From JAFGRR01 sp964563855 (lineage in GTDB: Bacteria > Planctomycetota > Phycisphaerae > UBA1845 > Fen-1342), in contig CAZLYU010000005.1 in assembly GCA_964563855.1 (NCBI GenBank), positions 1-64,000 of the forward strand: DNA of 64,000 bases. Reading direction: 5' to 3'. Position numbers and translations under genes: made by a program. Shown here one piece after another: positions 8,165 to 17,665 of this stretch (the first letter of the stretch is position 1; each line of letters starts with the position of its first letter). The notes beneath the pieces were generated by a model. The model saw only the letters and a list, made by a program, of their open reading frames with translations. It had not been told where the DNA came from and made no database searches.

Positions 8165-9520
8165 TCACGCCCCAACGCGCTGCCCGCTCGGCGGCGACTC
8201 AGCCCCGCGCAACTTCTCGATCTCCAGCCGCGCGTCGCCGGTAATCAGCCGCGCATCGCGCGCCGACACCACCCAGTTCCACAACCAACTCAGCAGCACG
8301 ACCGCGCGGTTGCGGAATCCCACCAGAAACGCAATATGCACCACCGCCCACAGCACCCACGCCGTCAGCCCGGCGAACCGCAGCCGGCCGATCGCCGCCA
8401 CCGCCCGCGCCTTGCCAATCGTCGCCAGCGTGCCCTTGTCGCGATACTCAAAGGCCCGGCGTTCCTCCGCTGATCGCACGGTCGTGGGATCCTCCGCGAT
8501 CAGCCGACCGACAAACTTGCCCATCTGCATCGCCGCCGGCGCGACTCCGGGGACCGGCTCCCCGGAATCCGCCGACAGCGCGTGGGCGAGATCACCAACC
8601 ACGAATACCTCGGGATGTCCTGGAATGCTCAAATCAGATGCAACAACGATGCGCCCCGCTTTGTCCGTCTCTACCGCGCACGTCTCAGCGATCGCGGCCG
8701 CTTTCACGCCAGCGGCCCAGAACGTATTGCGGACGGCGATTTCCTCTTCATCGTTGATGACCAGCCGCCCGGGGCCGACGTCCGTAACCATCGCGTTCAG
8801 CCGCACCTCGACGCCCATCGCTTCGAGATCGCGCTTCGCCCGCGTACACAGCGGCTCGGGCATGGCGGGCAGCAGCGCGCCGCCGGCCTCGAACAGGATC
8901 ACGCGCGTCGTCCGGGTGTCGATGTTGCGAAAGTCTCGTGGAATGGAACGGGCCGCAATCTCCTTGATCGCTCCCGCGAGCTCGACCCCCGTTGGCCCTC
9001 CGCCGACGACCGCAAACGTCAATGCCGCCCGCCGACGAGCCTCCGCCGCTTCGTACTCGGCGTTCTCGAATGCAAGCAGAATGCGCCGTCGAATCTCCAC
9101 CGCATCTTCGACCGACTTCAGCCCCGGCGCGTACTCGTACCATTCGTCATTGCCAAAGTATGAATGGGCCGCACCAGCCGCCAGAACCAGCCAGTCGTAT
9201 GTCAACGCGCGACCGTCGATCGTGACGGTGCGCGTCTCAAGCTCGACCGCCGTGGCTTCGCCGAGCACCACGCGGCAGTTCTTCTGCTGCTTCAGAATCG
9301 CCCGGATCGAACGGGCGATATCCGCCGGCGACAAGGCGGCGGTCGCAACCTGATAGAGCAACGGCTGAAACAGGTGGTGATTGCGTCGATCCACGAGCAC
9401 CACTTCGACCGGCGCACGTCGCAGCGCCCGGGCCGCGGCCAGCCCGGCGAACCCGCCGCCGATGATGATGACTCGCGGCTGACGCGTGTCATCGTTCGGT
9501 ATGGATTCAGATCGCGACAT
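8165..9520 (-). CDS. ndh: Type II NADH:quinone oxidoreductase (NDH-2)
   Basis: The 451-residue flavoprotein has an N-terminal FAD site (VIIIGGGFAGLAAARAL) and a second dinucleotide site (VVGGGPTGVELAG) for NADH. VVGDLAH and APAAMQMGKF near the middle are typical of NDH-2. Residues 370-430 (ALTAWVLWAVVHIAFLVGF-like) are hydrophobic and fit the C-terminal membrane-association region. The enzyme passes electrons from NADH to quinone without pumping protons. It is a single gene with a 167-base upstream gap that should carry its promoter, although I could not define one. Confidence 0.92.
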   Translation of the reverse strand: MSRSESIPNDDTRQPRVIIIGGGFAGLAAARALRRAPVEVVLVDRRNHHLFQPLLYQVATAALSPADIARSIRAILKQQKNCRVVLGEATAVELETRTVTIDGRALTYDWLVLAAGAAHSYFGNDEWYEYAPGLKSVEDAVEIRRRILLAFENAEYEAAEARRRAALTFAVVGGGPTGVELAGAIKEIAARSIPRDFRNIDTRTTRVILFEAGGALLPAMPEPLCTRAKRDLEAMGVEVRLNAMVTDVGPGRLVINDEEEIAVRNTFWAAGVKAAAIAETCAVETDKAGRIVVASDLSIPGHPEVFVVGDLAHALSADSGEPVPGVAPAAMQMGKFVGRLIAEDPTTVRSAEERRAFEYRDKGTLATIGKARAVAAIGRLRFAGLTAWVLWAVVHIAFLVGFRNRAVVLLSWLWNWVVSARDARLITGDARLEIEKLRGAESPPSGQRVGA

Positions 9521-9687
9521 CAGCGCGCTCCTGCAACGTCATCACCGACAAACTTCAGTCACAACCGCATCGATCACACGCATCATCGAACGCAAAGCCC
9601 GTGTAGCGTGCGATCGAGCAGCGCCGTCGTCGGAGATGGTAGTCGCGGCCTGACAGGCATCGACGCCGCCGCGTCGAAACGCGTATG

Positions 9688-10872
9688 TCAGCGTGGCAGC
9701 AACATCGGGACGACGTCGTCTGAGGCCCCGCGCTGTTGCTCGATCTGCAACTCGCTCAGATCTCGCGGCCCCCGTCCGGCGCCATCGACCAGCAACTGGG
9801 TGAGCTGCAGAAACCGCGTGCGCACCAAACCCAAATCAGAAGACCGCAACGAGCGGCCGAGTTCCAGAGCCGGGCCGCGACGGGCCCACATCGTGGTGAT
9901 CGTCTCGAGCCTCCACGCGCTCGCCGACGCTTCTCTGAAGACCGCTGCTGAAGGAACATAGAGCAGCCACCCGCCACTTTCGGGGCTGACGAAGCGCCAA
10001 ATACTGGCTCGCGTCGCTTGCCACCAACTCTCGTCGGGAACGCCATCGAGCGCGATCAAAATCCGCGATTCCGCGATCAGATCACGGGGCAGCATGCCTG
10101 CGAAGACGTTGTAAAGCTCCGCCAGACTCGCCCCACGCGCAAAGCGTAAACGCCACTGCAATCCATCCGTATCGCGCGTCAAGCGGGTCGGAATCATCGC
10201 GACGGAGATGTACGCTTCCCGATTCGAATCCGGCCCGTGCAGCGCCAACACCTCGAAGAACAGATGCACATCCGGCGTTCCGCCGAACAAACCTTCCAAG
10301 TCGCTTGCTGTCGCGGGCTGCGCGCCAGAGGCGCCCATCTCCGCCGCCTTCGCCACTTGCATCAGCCGGAGAAGCTCCGGAAGCTGAGCCGGCGTCGGCG
10401 ATCCGCCCGCCAGCAGCCCCCGAATGTCAGCCTCAACACTCAAACGCGCTTGCCAACGGGAGTCCGCTTCGGGGTCTTGCGCAATCGGCGGTTCCGCGGG
10501 CGCGACCTCAACCGTGTACGCGACCACCGCCTCGCGCAGCAGCTCCTGATACTCGGGGCAGAGGTCGCTATCGATCGCGTTCACCAGGTCCGACGCCGCT
10601 TGCTCGTCGCGGTTCTGAAGGTTGGTGACTTGCACGATCAGCCAGTCAACGCGCTCACACGCTGTCGGCAGCAGCCGGCTGAGCGCGAGATAGTCGTTGA
10701 CGGTGAGCGCGGCGCGATCACTTTCGTTGAGGCCGGCGACGATCGAGCTGAGCTGCTCACGCGCCTCCACTCCCACTGGCTGCGCCGCCGCAATCGACGC
10801 ACATAGCATGCCCGCCGCAGCCAACCACGGCCCACGCCTGCGAAACGAGATCAGCCCCCGGCATCGGGTCAT
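9688..10872 (-). CDS. Secreted hypothetical protein
   Basis: I do not recognise this 394-residue protein. It begins with a basic stretch and a hydrophobic segment ending in AAAQP, a plausible signal peptide, so it is probably exported. The body is acidic, with two Cys (TACERVDW and SDLCPEY) that could pair, and has no known enzyme motif. Its start codon overlaps the stop of the lipoprotein gene at 10869 in an ATGA arrangement, so both proteins are probably translated together. A role in the cell envelope is likely, but the function is unknown. Confidence 0.68.
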   Translation of the reverse strand: MTRCRGLISFRRRGPWLAAAGMLCASIAAAQPVGVEAREQLSSIVAGLNESDRAALTVNDYLALSRLLPTACERVDWLIVQVTNLQNRDEQAASDLVNAIDSDLCPEYQELLREAVVAYTVEVAPAEPPIAQDPEADSRWQARLSVEADIRGLLAGGSPTPAQLPELLRLMQVAKAAEMGASGAQPATASDLEGLFGGTPDVHLFFEVLALHGPDSNREAYISVAMIPTRLTRDTDGLQWRLRFARGASLAELYNVFAGMLPRDLIAESRILIALDGVPDESWWQATRASIWRFVSPESGGWLLYVPSAAVFREASASAWRLETITTMWARRGPALELGRSLRSSDLGLVRTRFLQLTQLLVDGAGRGPRDLSELQIEQQRGASDDVVPMLLPR

Positions 10873-11153
10873 TGTCGATAAATGGCGACCGGCTGCCGCA
10901 ACACACGCTCACGCTCACGGTGCATCGGCCGACGCTGCTCATCCTGCCGACGACGCTCCTCTTCATCCAGCAACGCGTGCGCCCGGGCCGTATCCGTCGC
11001 GACCATGCGGTCCATCGCCGCGTCGGTCTCACCCGTCCCGCGGGTCGCCACAGCCGACCGCTCTTCCGATGGCGCGGCGGCACAGCCCAATAGGCCAACT
11101 GTCGGACCAGCCGCCAACAACATGATGATTGCGTGTTTTGCAAAGCCGTTCAT
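10869..11153 (-). CDS. Small lipoprotein, coupled to the downstream secreted protein
   Basis: This 94-residue protein has a lipoprotein signal (MNGFAKHAIIMLLAAG then VGLLGC). The mature part is short, charged and rich in Glu and Arg, probably helical. The start at 11153 has GGGAG just upstream with tight spacing; an in-frame ATG 31 codons earlier would hide the signal peptide. The stop overlaps the start of the next gene by four bases. It probably anchors or assists the downstream secreted protein; this is inferred from the overlap only. Confidence 0.62.
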   Translation of the reverse strand: MNGFAKHAIIMLLAAGPTVGLLGCAAAPSEERSAVATRGTGETDAAMDRMVATDTARAHALLDEEERRRQDEQRRPMHRERERVLRQPVAIYRQ

Positions 11154-11270
11154 ACTCCCATCATACCGCACGCCGCCGCCGAAACCAGATGTCTGGACGG
11201 GTCGTCCCGACGGGCAAACCCCCGTGTCGCGGCGGATGCCAATCATTCTTCACCCGCGCTTGGAGACGCG

Positions 11271-12155
11271 ATGAATGAGACGATTCCCCTCACCGTGCTC
11301 GCCGTACTGGCCGCGACGACCCTCCATGCCGCCCCCCAACCCGGCGCCAATTCACGTGCAACCACCGAGCGAGCGCAATCGGCGCTCCCCGAACATCCCT
11401 CGGGATTCCTGCTCAAAACGCTAACCCAACCCGGCGGCGAGCAGATGCGCTACAGCGTTTTCGTCCCGCCGGATTACACGCCTCGGCAGTCGTGGCCGCT
11501 CATCCTGTTTATGCACGGCTCCGGCGAGCGCGGCGACGACGGCCTCCTGCCGCTAACCGTCGGCCTCCCGCGGGCCGTGATGCGCAGCGTCGAGCGCGCC
11601 CCCGCAGTCATCCTCATCCCGCAGTGCGCTTCCGGCGATGTCTGGTGGTCGCCGCGCATGACCCGCGCCGTCCTCACGATGCTCGACACGACGATGCGCG
11701 ACTTCAACATCGACGCCGACCGACTCTACGTCACCGGCCTTTCGCTCGGCGGCGGCGGGACCTGGCACATGGGCGCCGTGCTGCGCGACCGGGTCGCCGC
11801 CCTCGCCCCTGTCTGCGGTCTCTCCGAAGACCGCATGCAGTCGCAGCAGTCGCTTTCGAAAGCCGTCGCGAACATCCCCGTTTGGGCGTTTCACGGCGAT
11901 CAGGATCGCGCCGTGCCCGTTGAAGAAACCCGCACCATGGTCGCCCGCGTCCGCGACGCCGGCGGGGCCGTTCGCTACACCGAATATCCCGGCGGTCAGC
12001 ACAACGTCTGGGATCAAGCCTACGCCAACCCCGAATTCTGGGAGTGGCTCCTGGCCCGCCGCCGCGGCGAGCCACTGGAGCAAGCGGTCCCCCCGGCGCT
12101 CAATCAACCACCAGCCGACTCCGATGCAGCGAGCGAAACGGGGTCGAAAGAATAG
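11271..12155 (+). CDS. Secreted alpha/beta-hydrolase, esterase/polymer depolymerase-like
   Basis: The 294-residue product has a signal peptide ending near TLHAAPQP. It carries the oxyanion region LILFMHGSGERGD, the nucleophile elbow GLSLGGGG (serine), FHGDQDRAVP (acid) and GGQHNVWDQAY (histidine). This set fits the LpqC/esterase D-like and prolyl-oligopeptidase-related esterases that act on carbohydrate esters or polyesters outside the cell. The start at 11271 follows GGAG by five bases. It is divergent from the 10869-11153 lipoprotein gene, and the substrate is unknown. Confidence 0.82.
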   Translation: MNETIPLTVLAVLAATTLHAAPQPGANSRATTERAQSALPEHPSGFLLKTLTQPGGEQMRYSVFVPPDYTPRQSWPLILFMHGSGERGDDGLLPLTVGLPRAVMRSVERAPAVILIPQCASGDVWWSPRMTRAVLTMLDTTMRDFNIDADRLYVTGLSLGGGGTWHMGAVLRDRVAALAPVCGLSEDRMQSQQSLSKAVANIPVWAFHGDQDRAVPVEETRTMVARVRDAGGAVRYTEYPGGQHNVWDQAYANPEFWEWLLARRRGEPLEQAVPPALNQPPADSDAASETGSKE

Positions 12156-12206
12156 ACACCGGTCGCCGAACAGTAGACCCGCGCCGAGTGCATCTTCCGT
12201 CGAGCA

Positions 12207-12223
12207 GCGGCTGGATCAGCCGC
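12207..12223. terminator. Convergent hairpin
   Basis: A GCGGCT / AGCCGC stem with a five-base loop lies between the convergent esterase gene and the glycosidase gene. Outer arms GTGCAT (12188 on) and ATGCAC also pair. There is no T-tract. Confidence 0.35.
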
Positions 12224-12235
12224 ATGCACGACGGC

Positions 12236-15200
12236 TCACCGCAGTGACGCCTTTAGCGTGCCGCGCACCTTGTCGCTGCTCAGTTCGACCGCGTCGAGCA
12301 CCTCGACGCGCGTGTCGCTCTCGGGCACAAACGCCGACGGGCGTAGCCGCACGCCGCCGGGCGGAACCGTCGCCTCAATCTCCGCGTACGGCGCCAATGC
12401 ATACTCCAGCCGCAACACGCCATCCACGCGCCGCAACGTGTAACTCAGCGATCCGTACGGCGTCGGCCAATCGCTGATGCCGACGGTTCGGTCGTCACTG
12501 AGCCACTCAGGCAGCACGCCCGAGGCCAGCACCAACGCGTCATCCCGATCGCGCTCGTACACGAAGATGGTGCGGAATGTCTTCAGGTAGTCGGAGCCGA
12601 CCCATGTATGCGGATAGTCGCCGATGAATGCCGGCCGCTGCGGGTCTTTGTGCACCACCTCCCCCCACTGCCGCCAGCCGACGGGCGCCTGATCGGCGAT
12701 GAAGAAATTGAGCAGCGCGTGGGCCCGCTCCGGCTCGTCGAGCCGCAGGAACGCACCCGCGTTGCGAATCTCGTACGGCGTGTAGTCGTTCCACTCGAAG
12801 CTCGGGTCGTCGCGCCGCTCTGTGAAGAACCGCCAGTAGCGTTCAAACGTGTTGCGCAGTTGCGGCTCGGGAATGCGTCCCAGCTCACCAGCCGGATAGA
12901 CGCCGATGGTCGTCGACGTCGCGTCAAAGTCCCCCAATTCCGCGCAGCCGGGAATGTAGTTGATGTCATGCAGCGTCATCGATTGGCGCATCGACTCATA
13001 CATGCTCTGGCGATACTGACTGAGCAGTGTCTCACATCGCTTGGCGAACGCCGGCCGGTCGAGATGCTCGGCAATCGCGACCGCGTCTTTCAAACCGCGA
13101 ATGACGAAGAAACCGTCCCAGTACGAATGCATCGGCTTGGCGCTATAGCCTTCGTGGCTGATCGACTCGGGCACAAGCCCGTAGAGCATGCGCTTCTCCG
13201 GCGGCCCCTGGCGAAACTCGTCGGTCATACGCTGCGCGCGAAGCGACTCGATGTAGTCCACCACCTTCACCACGCGATCGAAGTGTTTGCTCAACGGACT
13301 GTCATCGCCAGTAAAACGGTAGTAAGTCCACAACAAGTGGACGAACTGCCCGTGGCTGTCGTGCTCGGGCACCGGATCGGCCCCGCGCTGATCCACCACG
13401 CACGGAATCTTGCCGCTCGGGTATTGATACGGCGCAAACCAGTCGATGAAACGGCGCACCTGCTCGCGATGCCCCGTGTGCAGCAACGCCGTCGACGTGA
13501 GCGCGCCATCGCGTATCCAACTGCGCTCATAGGTGCGCGAACCCGGCTGAATGCCCGGCCCGTCAGCGTTGACCAGAATGTACGCCTGCTGTGATCGCCA
13601 ACTGTCGGCCAGCACCTGCGCGCTCGGCGGAACCGTCACGCCCAACGCGCCGATCGCCTCCCGCCACGCACGCAATGTCGCATCATGGGCGGCGTCATAC
13701 GTCTCTGCAGCCGCGTCCGATGACATCCCCGCAGCAGCCGACCGCCGTGCTCCAGCGCCGCTCGCCGATCGCCGCGGATCCGAGCGTACGACCACGCGGT
13801 GCACCTCTCCCGGCCCCAAATCGAAGCGGTACGCGAGCGCTCCGCTCGCGGCGTCTGCGATGTCTTCCACGGCAACGACGTCGTCCGATGCGTGACCCGC
13901 CGTCGGCAATTCCCCACGGCGCAAGTGCTCCACGATCTCGCCACCCGCGAACGTTGTCGCACCGAAGTCGCTTACCGGCGTGAGTGAGGCGATCGGATAC
14001 GCGCTCTCAGCCTCGTCGGAAACCAGCACGAAGCCTTCGTGGTAGGTAATCGCGCGAATTGATGTCGCCCCGCCAATGAGATTCAGACTTTGCCACGGCG
14101 GCAACACCTGAAACGGCCGCAGCGCGAGATACAGGGACCCCGCCTGCTGACTGTCGCTCACATTCTCGATGCGATAGTCAATCAGCGCGGCGCCCGCGTC
14201 ATCCGCGATCGCCGTGATCTGCAACGTGACCGGCAAATCAGCGGCGCTCCACTTCACTTCCGGCAGCGGAAGGTAGTCATCGGGCAGCGATGGCTTGGAA
14301 TCCACGTCCGCCCACGTCACCAACCGCTCGCCGAGGCGTAGGAACGGTTCGACGCGAAAGGCGCCCTTGTCCACCTCCAACGCGCCCGAGACGCAGAAGA
14401 GCGCTTCGCGTGCGTTTTCTGGAGCACCAACGACGGTCCACGGCTGTGCTTCCCCGAGGTAGTAGCGCGGGTACAGGCCACGGAGCGCATCCTGCGCGAT
14501 CCGTCGCCAGACGTTGTTCGGATAATCGGCAAACTCCGCCGGCATCAACGCGACGCGTTCCAGCGTCGCGTGACTCGGCTGCGCGTCACCAACGAAGCGC
14601 AGGCGCACCTGGTCGGTCTCGACATCCGGCGTCGCGACATAGTCTCGCTCGCCGTCGCTGCCGCGCACCTCCGCCGCCAGCCGCCAAGCCTCGCCATCCA
14701 GCACCTCGATCACGTACGCCCTCGGCGCCGCGGCGCCCTTCCAGTCCAGTCGCAACCCGCCAATCGCCCGCGTTTCGCCGAAATCAACCAAGATCTGCGG
14801 CGCGCTGTCGTCGCTCGCTGGCGTCCAGACGAACGCGCCCTGCGACGGATGCGGCAGTTGCACCTCAACCGCACCGGCGCTGTTGCTGCTGAACTGCACC
14901 TGCGGGCGCGTGGTCGGCGGTCGCGGCGCCGGACGCTCGGCCAACGTCAGATCGTCGATCTCGATGTAGCCCCGCCCGCCTTCCGCCGCGGCGATCGCGA
15001 ACTCGAGCGCTCCCACCTGCTTCAGCGGCTGATCCGGACCTGCCGGGCCCCACGCAAACTCGAAGTGTCGGCGTTGCTGACGAAGCTCGGTCCACACCTG
15101 CGGCGGGTTGAAACTACGGCGGTTCACCCACCAGACGTTGTCGCCGCTGGGGTCGATGAGCTTGAACTCGAGGTTGTTCGCCGGGCCGTCGCCGCGAACA

Positions 15201-15463
15201 GCGAAGCTGAAGCGGTAGTTTTCCGGCAGCGACAGGTCGACCGGCTTACGCAATACGACGAAGCCGGCGCCTTGCGTGAAGTCGTACGCGAGACGCAGCG
15301 CGCGACCCCCCTCGTCGCGCCCCGGCGCGATGCGCAGCTCGACCGAGACGCCGTCCGAGGCCGCGGCGCTCCAACCATCGGCATCGGTCAGGTCGTTCGC
15401 GTCAGCAATCGACACGGTCGAACACACGGCAATACCAAGGCACACGAGCGAGCGATTGGGCAT
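12236..15463 (-). CDS. Large secreted six-hairpin glycosidase with N-terminal carbohydrate-binding domains
   Basis: This 1075-residue protein has a short signal peptide (MPNRSLVCLGIAVCSTVSIA). Residues 25-170 are a jelly-roll like those of CIA30/CBM modules (FSFAVRGDGPANNLEFKLID), and 195-310 look like a discoidin/F5-8C-type module. The second half (from about residue 640) has YERSWIRDGALTSTALL, PYQYPSGKIPCV and PMHSYWDGFF, a layout found in amylo-alpha-1,6-glucosidase, GH15/GH65-like and related six-hairpin enzymes. The exact linkage is unknown; the SWIRDG and WDGFF segments probably line the active site. The gene is isolated, with no visible strong promoter, and upstream lies the terminator palindrome at 15672. 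Confidence 0.72.
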   Translation of the reverse strand: MPNRSLVCLGIAVCSTVSIADANDLTDADGWSAAASDGVSVELRIAPGRDEGGRALRLAYDFTQGAGFVVLRKPVDLSLPENYRFSFAVRGDGPANNLEFKLIDPSGDNVWWVNRRSFNPPQVWTELRQQRRHFEFAWGPAGPDQPLKQVGALEFAIAAAEGGRGYIEIDDLTLAERPAPRPPTTRPQVQFSSNSAGAVEVQLPHPSQGAFVWTPASDDSAPQILVDFGETRAIGGLRLDWKGAAAPRAYVIEVLDGEAWRLAAEVRGSDGERDYVATPDVETDQVRLRFVGDAQPSHATLERVALMPAEFADYPNNVWRRIAQDALRGLYPRYYLGEAQPWTVVGAPENAREALFCVSGALEVDKGAFRVEPFLRLGERLVTWADVDSKPSLPDDYLPLPEVKWSAADLPVTLQITAIADDAGAALIDYRIENVSDSQQAGSLYLALRPFQVLPPWQSLNLIGGATSIRAITYHEGFVLVSDEAESAYPIASLTPVSDFGATTFAGGEIVEHLRRGELPTAGHASDDVVAVEDIADAASGALAYRFDLGPGEVHRVVVRSDPRRSASGAGARRSAAAGMSSDAAAETYDAAHDATLRAWREAIGALGVTVPPSAQVLADSWRSQQAYILVNADGPGIQPGSRTYERSWIRDGALTSTALLHTGHREQVRRFIDWFAPYQYPSGKIPCVVDQRGADPVPEHDSHGQFVHLLWTYYRFTGDDSPLSKHFDRVVKVVDYIESLRAQRMTDEFRQGPPEKRMLYGLVPESISHEGYSAKPMHSYWDGFFVIRGLKDAVAIAEHLDRPAFAKRCETLLSQYRQSMYESMRQSMTLHDINYIPGCAELGDFDATSTTIGVYPAGELGRIPEPQLRNTFERYWRFFTERRDDPSFEWNDYTPYEIRNAGAFLRLDEPERAHALLNFFIADQAPVGWRQWGEVVHKDPQRPAFIGDYPHTWVGSDYLKTFRTIFVYERDRDDALVLASGVLPEWLSDDRTVGISDWPTPYGSLSYTLRRVDGVLRLEYALAPYAEIEATVPPGGVRLRPSAFVPESDTRVEVLDAVELSSDKVRGTLKASLR

Positions 15464-15671
15464 CAGTCGAATCCCACATGAAGAAAGAAGCTGTATTCAC
15501 GTTGAGCCGCGACAATGGATCGTCGGAAAACGAGGCTACCGTCGCGCGTCGCGGAGGAACCACACAGGTTACCACATGGCCAAAAGCGATGCTGATTCAG
15601 CGCCGTGCCGAGCGTGGCGCATCGCACCGCCGGATCCCACACGCGCGCACCGGCAGGGAAACAAACAAGGC

Positions 15672-15695
15672 CATGACGAGTGATCACTCGTCATG
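15672..15695 (-). terminator. 24-bp perfect palindrome with T-rich tail, intrinsic terminator
   Basis: The half-site is CATGACGAGTGA, and the palindrome continues without a spacer; an imperfect G-C extension reaches 15669-15698. Read on the minus strand it follows the stop of the 15752 gene by about 55 bases and is followed by a T-rich stretch (TTGTTTGTTTCC), as expected of an intrinsic terminator. A DNA-level operator role cannot be excluded, because a perfect no-loop dyad is unusual for a terminator. Confidence 0.6.
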
Positions 15696-15751
15696 ACCTA
15701 AGATTACGCGTTCACGTCACTCCTGCACGGTTGCAACGCGACTTGATTGAT

Positions 15752-17575
15752 CTACTCCGCCGGGCCGGTCATACGCGGCTCGAAGAACGCCCAGTCGCTG
15801 CCGGCGATGGTTTCGTTCTCGTCGAAGTCGTACACCAGGCACGGGAACCCAAGACCCATGCCCGGATCGAAGCACTGCTGCAACTGAGCGGCGTCGGCCA
15901 GATCCTGGTCGAAGTCGGCGTCGACATCGGCGCCGTCGAAGCGGTTGGTGATCACCGCCTCGAAACCGTCGAAGTTGGTCAGCAGACCCTCCGAACCATA
16001 GCGACCGTTGATCGCCGTCACACGCAGCGCCGCGGCGGTGCCCGGCGGCATGGTGTAATCGATCTCGACCGGCAGCCAGACGTCAAACGGCTCAGGCGCG
16101 GTCAGCGTGTTGGGCTGTCCGACGATGATGTCGATCTGATTCGGGTTGGGCAGGCTGCCCGCACGCCACTCGATCTTCGGACCGGCGCCAACCGGCTCGT
16201 TGGGATCGGTCGTGAAGTAGGGATCGCCATCCTTCTGGAAGAAGAACGCCGAGACGGTCAGCGTCTCACCCGGCGTGACTTCGACATCCTGATAGATACC
16301 TGCCGTGCACGAACCCGAGAACTCGACAACGTTGTCGCCGTCAAGCGCCGTGATGTCGGGATCGAAGAACGTGTCGAACTTGGCGGCGCGGCAGAACAGA
16401 CCGAAGAACTCCGTCCAACCGGTCAGGCCGTTGGCGCTGCTGCTGCCCTGCTCAAAGCTGGCGTTGGTGAGCTGGTTGACGCCCGGCTGCGATCCGCGAA
16501 TCGCCGACGCGGAATCGGCGTACACCGGACCGTTGGTGTCGAAGTCATCGAACGACAGGAAAATGATGCGGGCCAATGTGATATCGTCCGGCACGACGGT
16601 GCTGTAGGAAACCTCGATCCACGTGTCGGTCGTCATCTGGTTCGGGTCGAAGCCCAGGTTCTCCTCGGCCGGGGGCAGCGTGCCGCCGCCCGCCTGACGG
16701 AATTCGAGCTTGATGCCCGAGCGGGCGTCGGCGGTTAGACCGGTCGCGGCCGGATTGAAAATCTTCGCGCGAGCCACGATGCGCTCGAGCGCTTCGGCCG
16801 TGACGCCCGTGTCCTGGAACCAGCCGGAGAAGGTCGAGCCCGAGTCGAAACCGACTTCAATGGTCGCCGAAAAATCGCCAAACAGGGCAAGTTGGTCGGT
16901 GCGATCGCGAGCGCCGAAGCCGAGCCAGCCGTCGGTGCTAAACGTCTCGGAGACGCCGGGCGCCTCGAAGTCGCCGTTCAGCAGCTCGTCGACGGCGTTC
17001 ACGAACAGCATCGCGTCATCCCAGTAGGCCGAGCCCGACGGCGAAGCGCCGCCATTCCAAAGCATTTCGAGACGGGCGAAGGCCGCGTTTGGAGGTGCGC
17101 TCACCGGGCCGACCGACGCCGGCGTCCAGACGTCCGCCGTTGACGAGCTGGTCAGCACGAAGTCGCTGGTCGCGCTACCGACCGGGTTCATACCGGCATC
17201 GAGGAAGCTGAGCCGAATGCCGGCCGCCGCGCTGCCGCCGAGCTTGTCGGTTCCGAGCGTGAACACCTGGGCGCTGGCCTCGACCGAGTCGCCGGGGCTG
17301 ACGGCGACGTCCTGAAACACACCAGACTCGTCATCCGCGCCGCCGAACGCTTTGTAAGCGGCCTCGCCGTCGACCGGCACAAGGTTGACGGCGATGCTCC
17401 GCTCGGTGGCGCCGGGACCGAACTCGGTCCAGTCGGCCGACTTGAAGAAGTCGGGCCCGCCGGGCACATCGCCCTGCTCAAAGCTGCCGTTGAAGACGAT
17501 TTGTTGGCGGGCGCTGGCGGATAGAGCCAGCGACACGCCGCATAGGGTGGCGATCGCGATTTTGGAAATGTTCAT
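15752..17575 (-). CDS. Secreted protein with three CBM-like jelly-roll repeats and a dockerin-like C-terminus
   Basis: This 607-residue protein has a signal peptide cleaved near ALSASA. Three repeats begin at residues 26 (IVFNGSFEQG), 197 (ELLNGDFEAPG) and 368 (QLTNASFEQGS); each runs about 170 residues and ends with carbohydrate-binding-module-like strands, similar to CBM4/9/22-type domains. The last 55 residues contain DVDADFDQDLADAAQLQQCF and YDFDENETIAGSDWAFF, resembling a calcium-binding, dockerin-like tail. The start at 17575 is preceded by GAGAGGA. It probably binds polysaccharide at the cell surface. It lies directly below the prepilin-like gene and appears to be in its operon. Confidence 0.7.
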   Translation of the reverse strand: MNISKIAIATLCGVSLALSASARQQIVFNGSFEQGDVPGGPDFFKSADWTEFGPGATERSIAVNLVPVDGEAAYKAFGGADDESGVFQDVAVSPGDSVEASAQVFTLGTDKLGGSAAAGIRLSFLDAGMNPVGSATSDFVLTSSSTADVWTPASVGPVSAPPNAAFARLEMLWNGGASPSGSAYWDDAMLFVNAVDELLNGDFEAPGVSETFSTDGWLGFGARDRTDQLALFGDFSATIEVGFDSGSTFSGWFQDTGVTAEALERIVARAKIFNPAATGLTADARSGIKLEFRQAGGGTLPPAEENLGFDPNQMTTDTWIEVSYSTVVPDDITLARIIFLSFDDFDTNGPVYADSASAIRGSQPGVNQLTNASFEQGSSSANGLTGWTEFFGLFCRAAKFDTFFDPDITALDGDNVVEFSGSCTAGIYQDVEVTPGETLTVSAFFFQKDGDPYFTTDPNEPVGAGPKIEWRAGSLPNPNQIDIIVGQPNTLTAPEPFDVWLPVEIDYTMPPGTAAALRVTAINGRYGSEGLLTNFDGFEAVITNRFDGADVDADFDQDLADAAQLQQCFDPGMGLGFPCLVYDFDENETIAGSDWAFFEPRMTGPAE

Positions 17576-17665
17576 CACTGTCCTCTCCCAGGGCCGGGTC
17601 TGAGCCGGCGACAACGGATATGTGCGAGCGACGTGCTGCAGACACGCCGCTTCCAATCAAACTCG

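Noticed and set aside
10215..10235. TTCGAATCC tRNA T-loop-like string
   Set aside because: It is inside the 9688-10872 coding region and no cloverleaf arms surround it.
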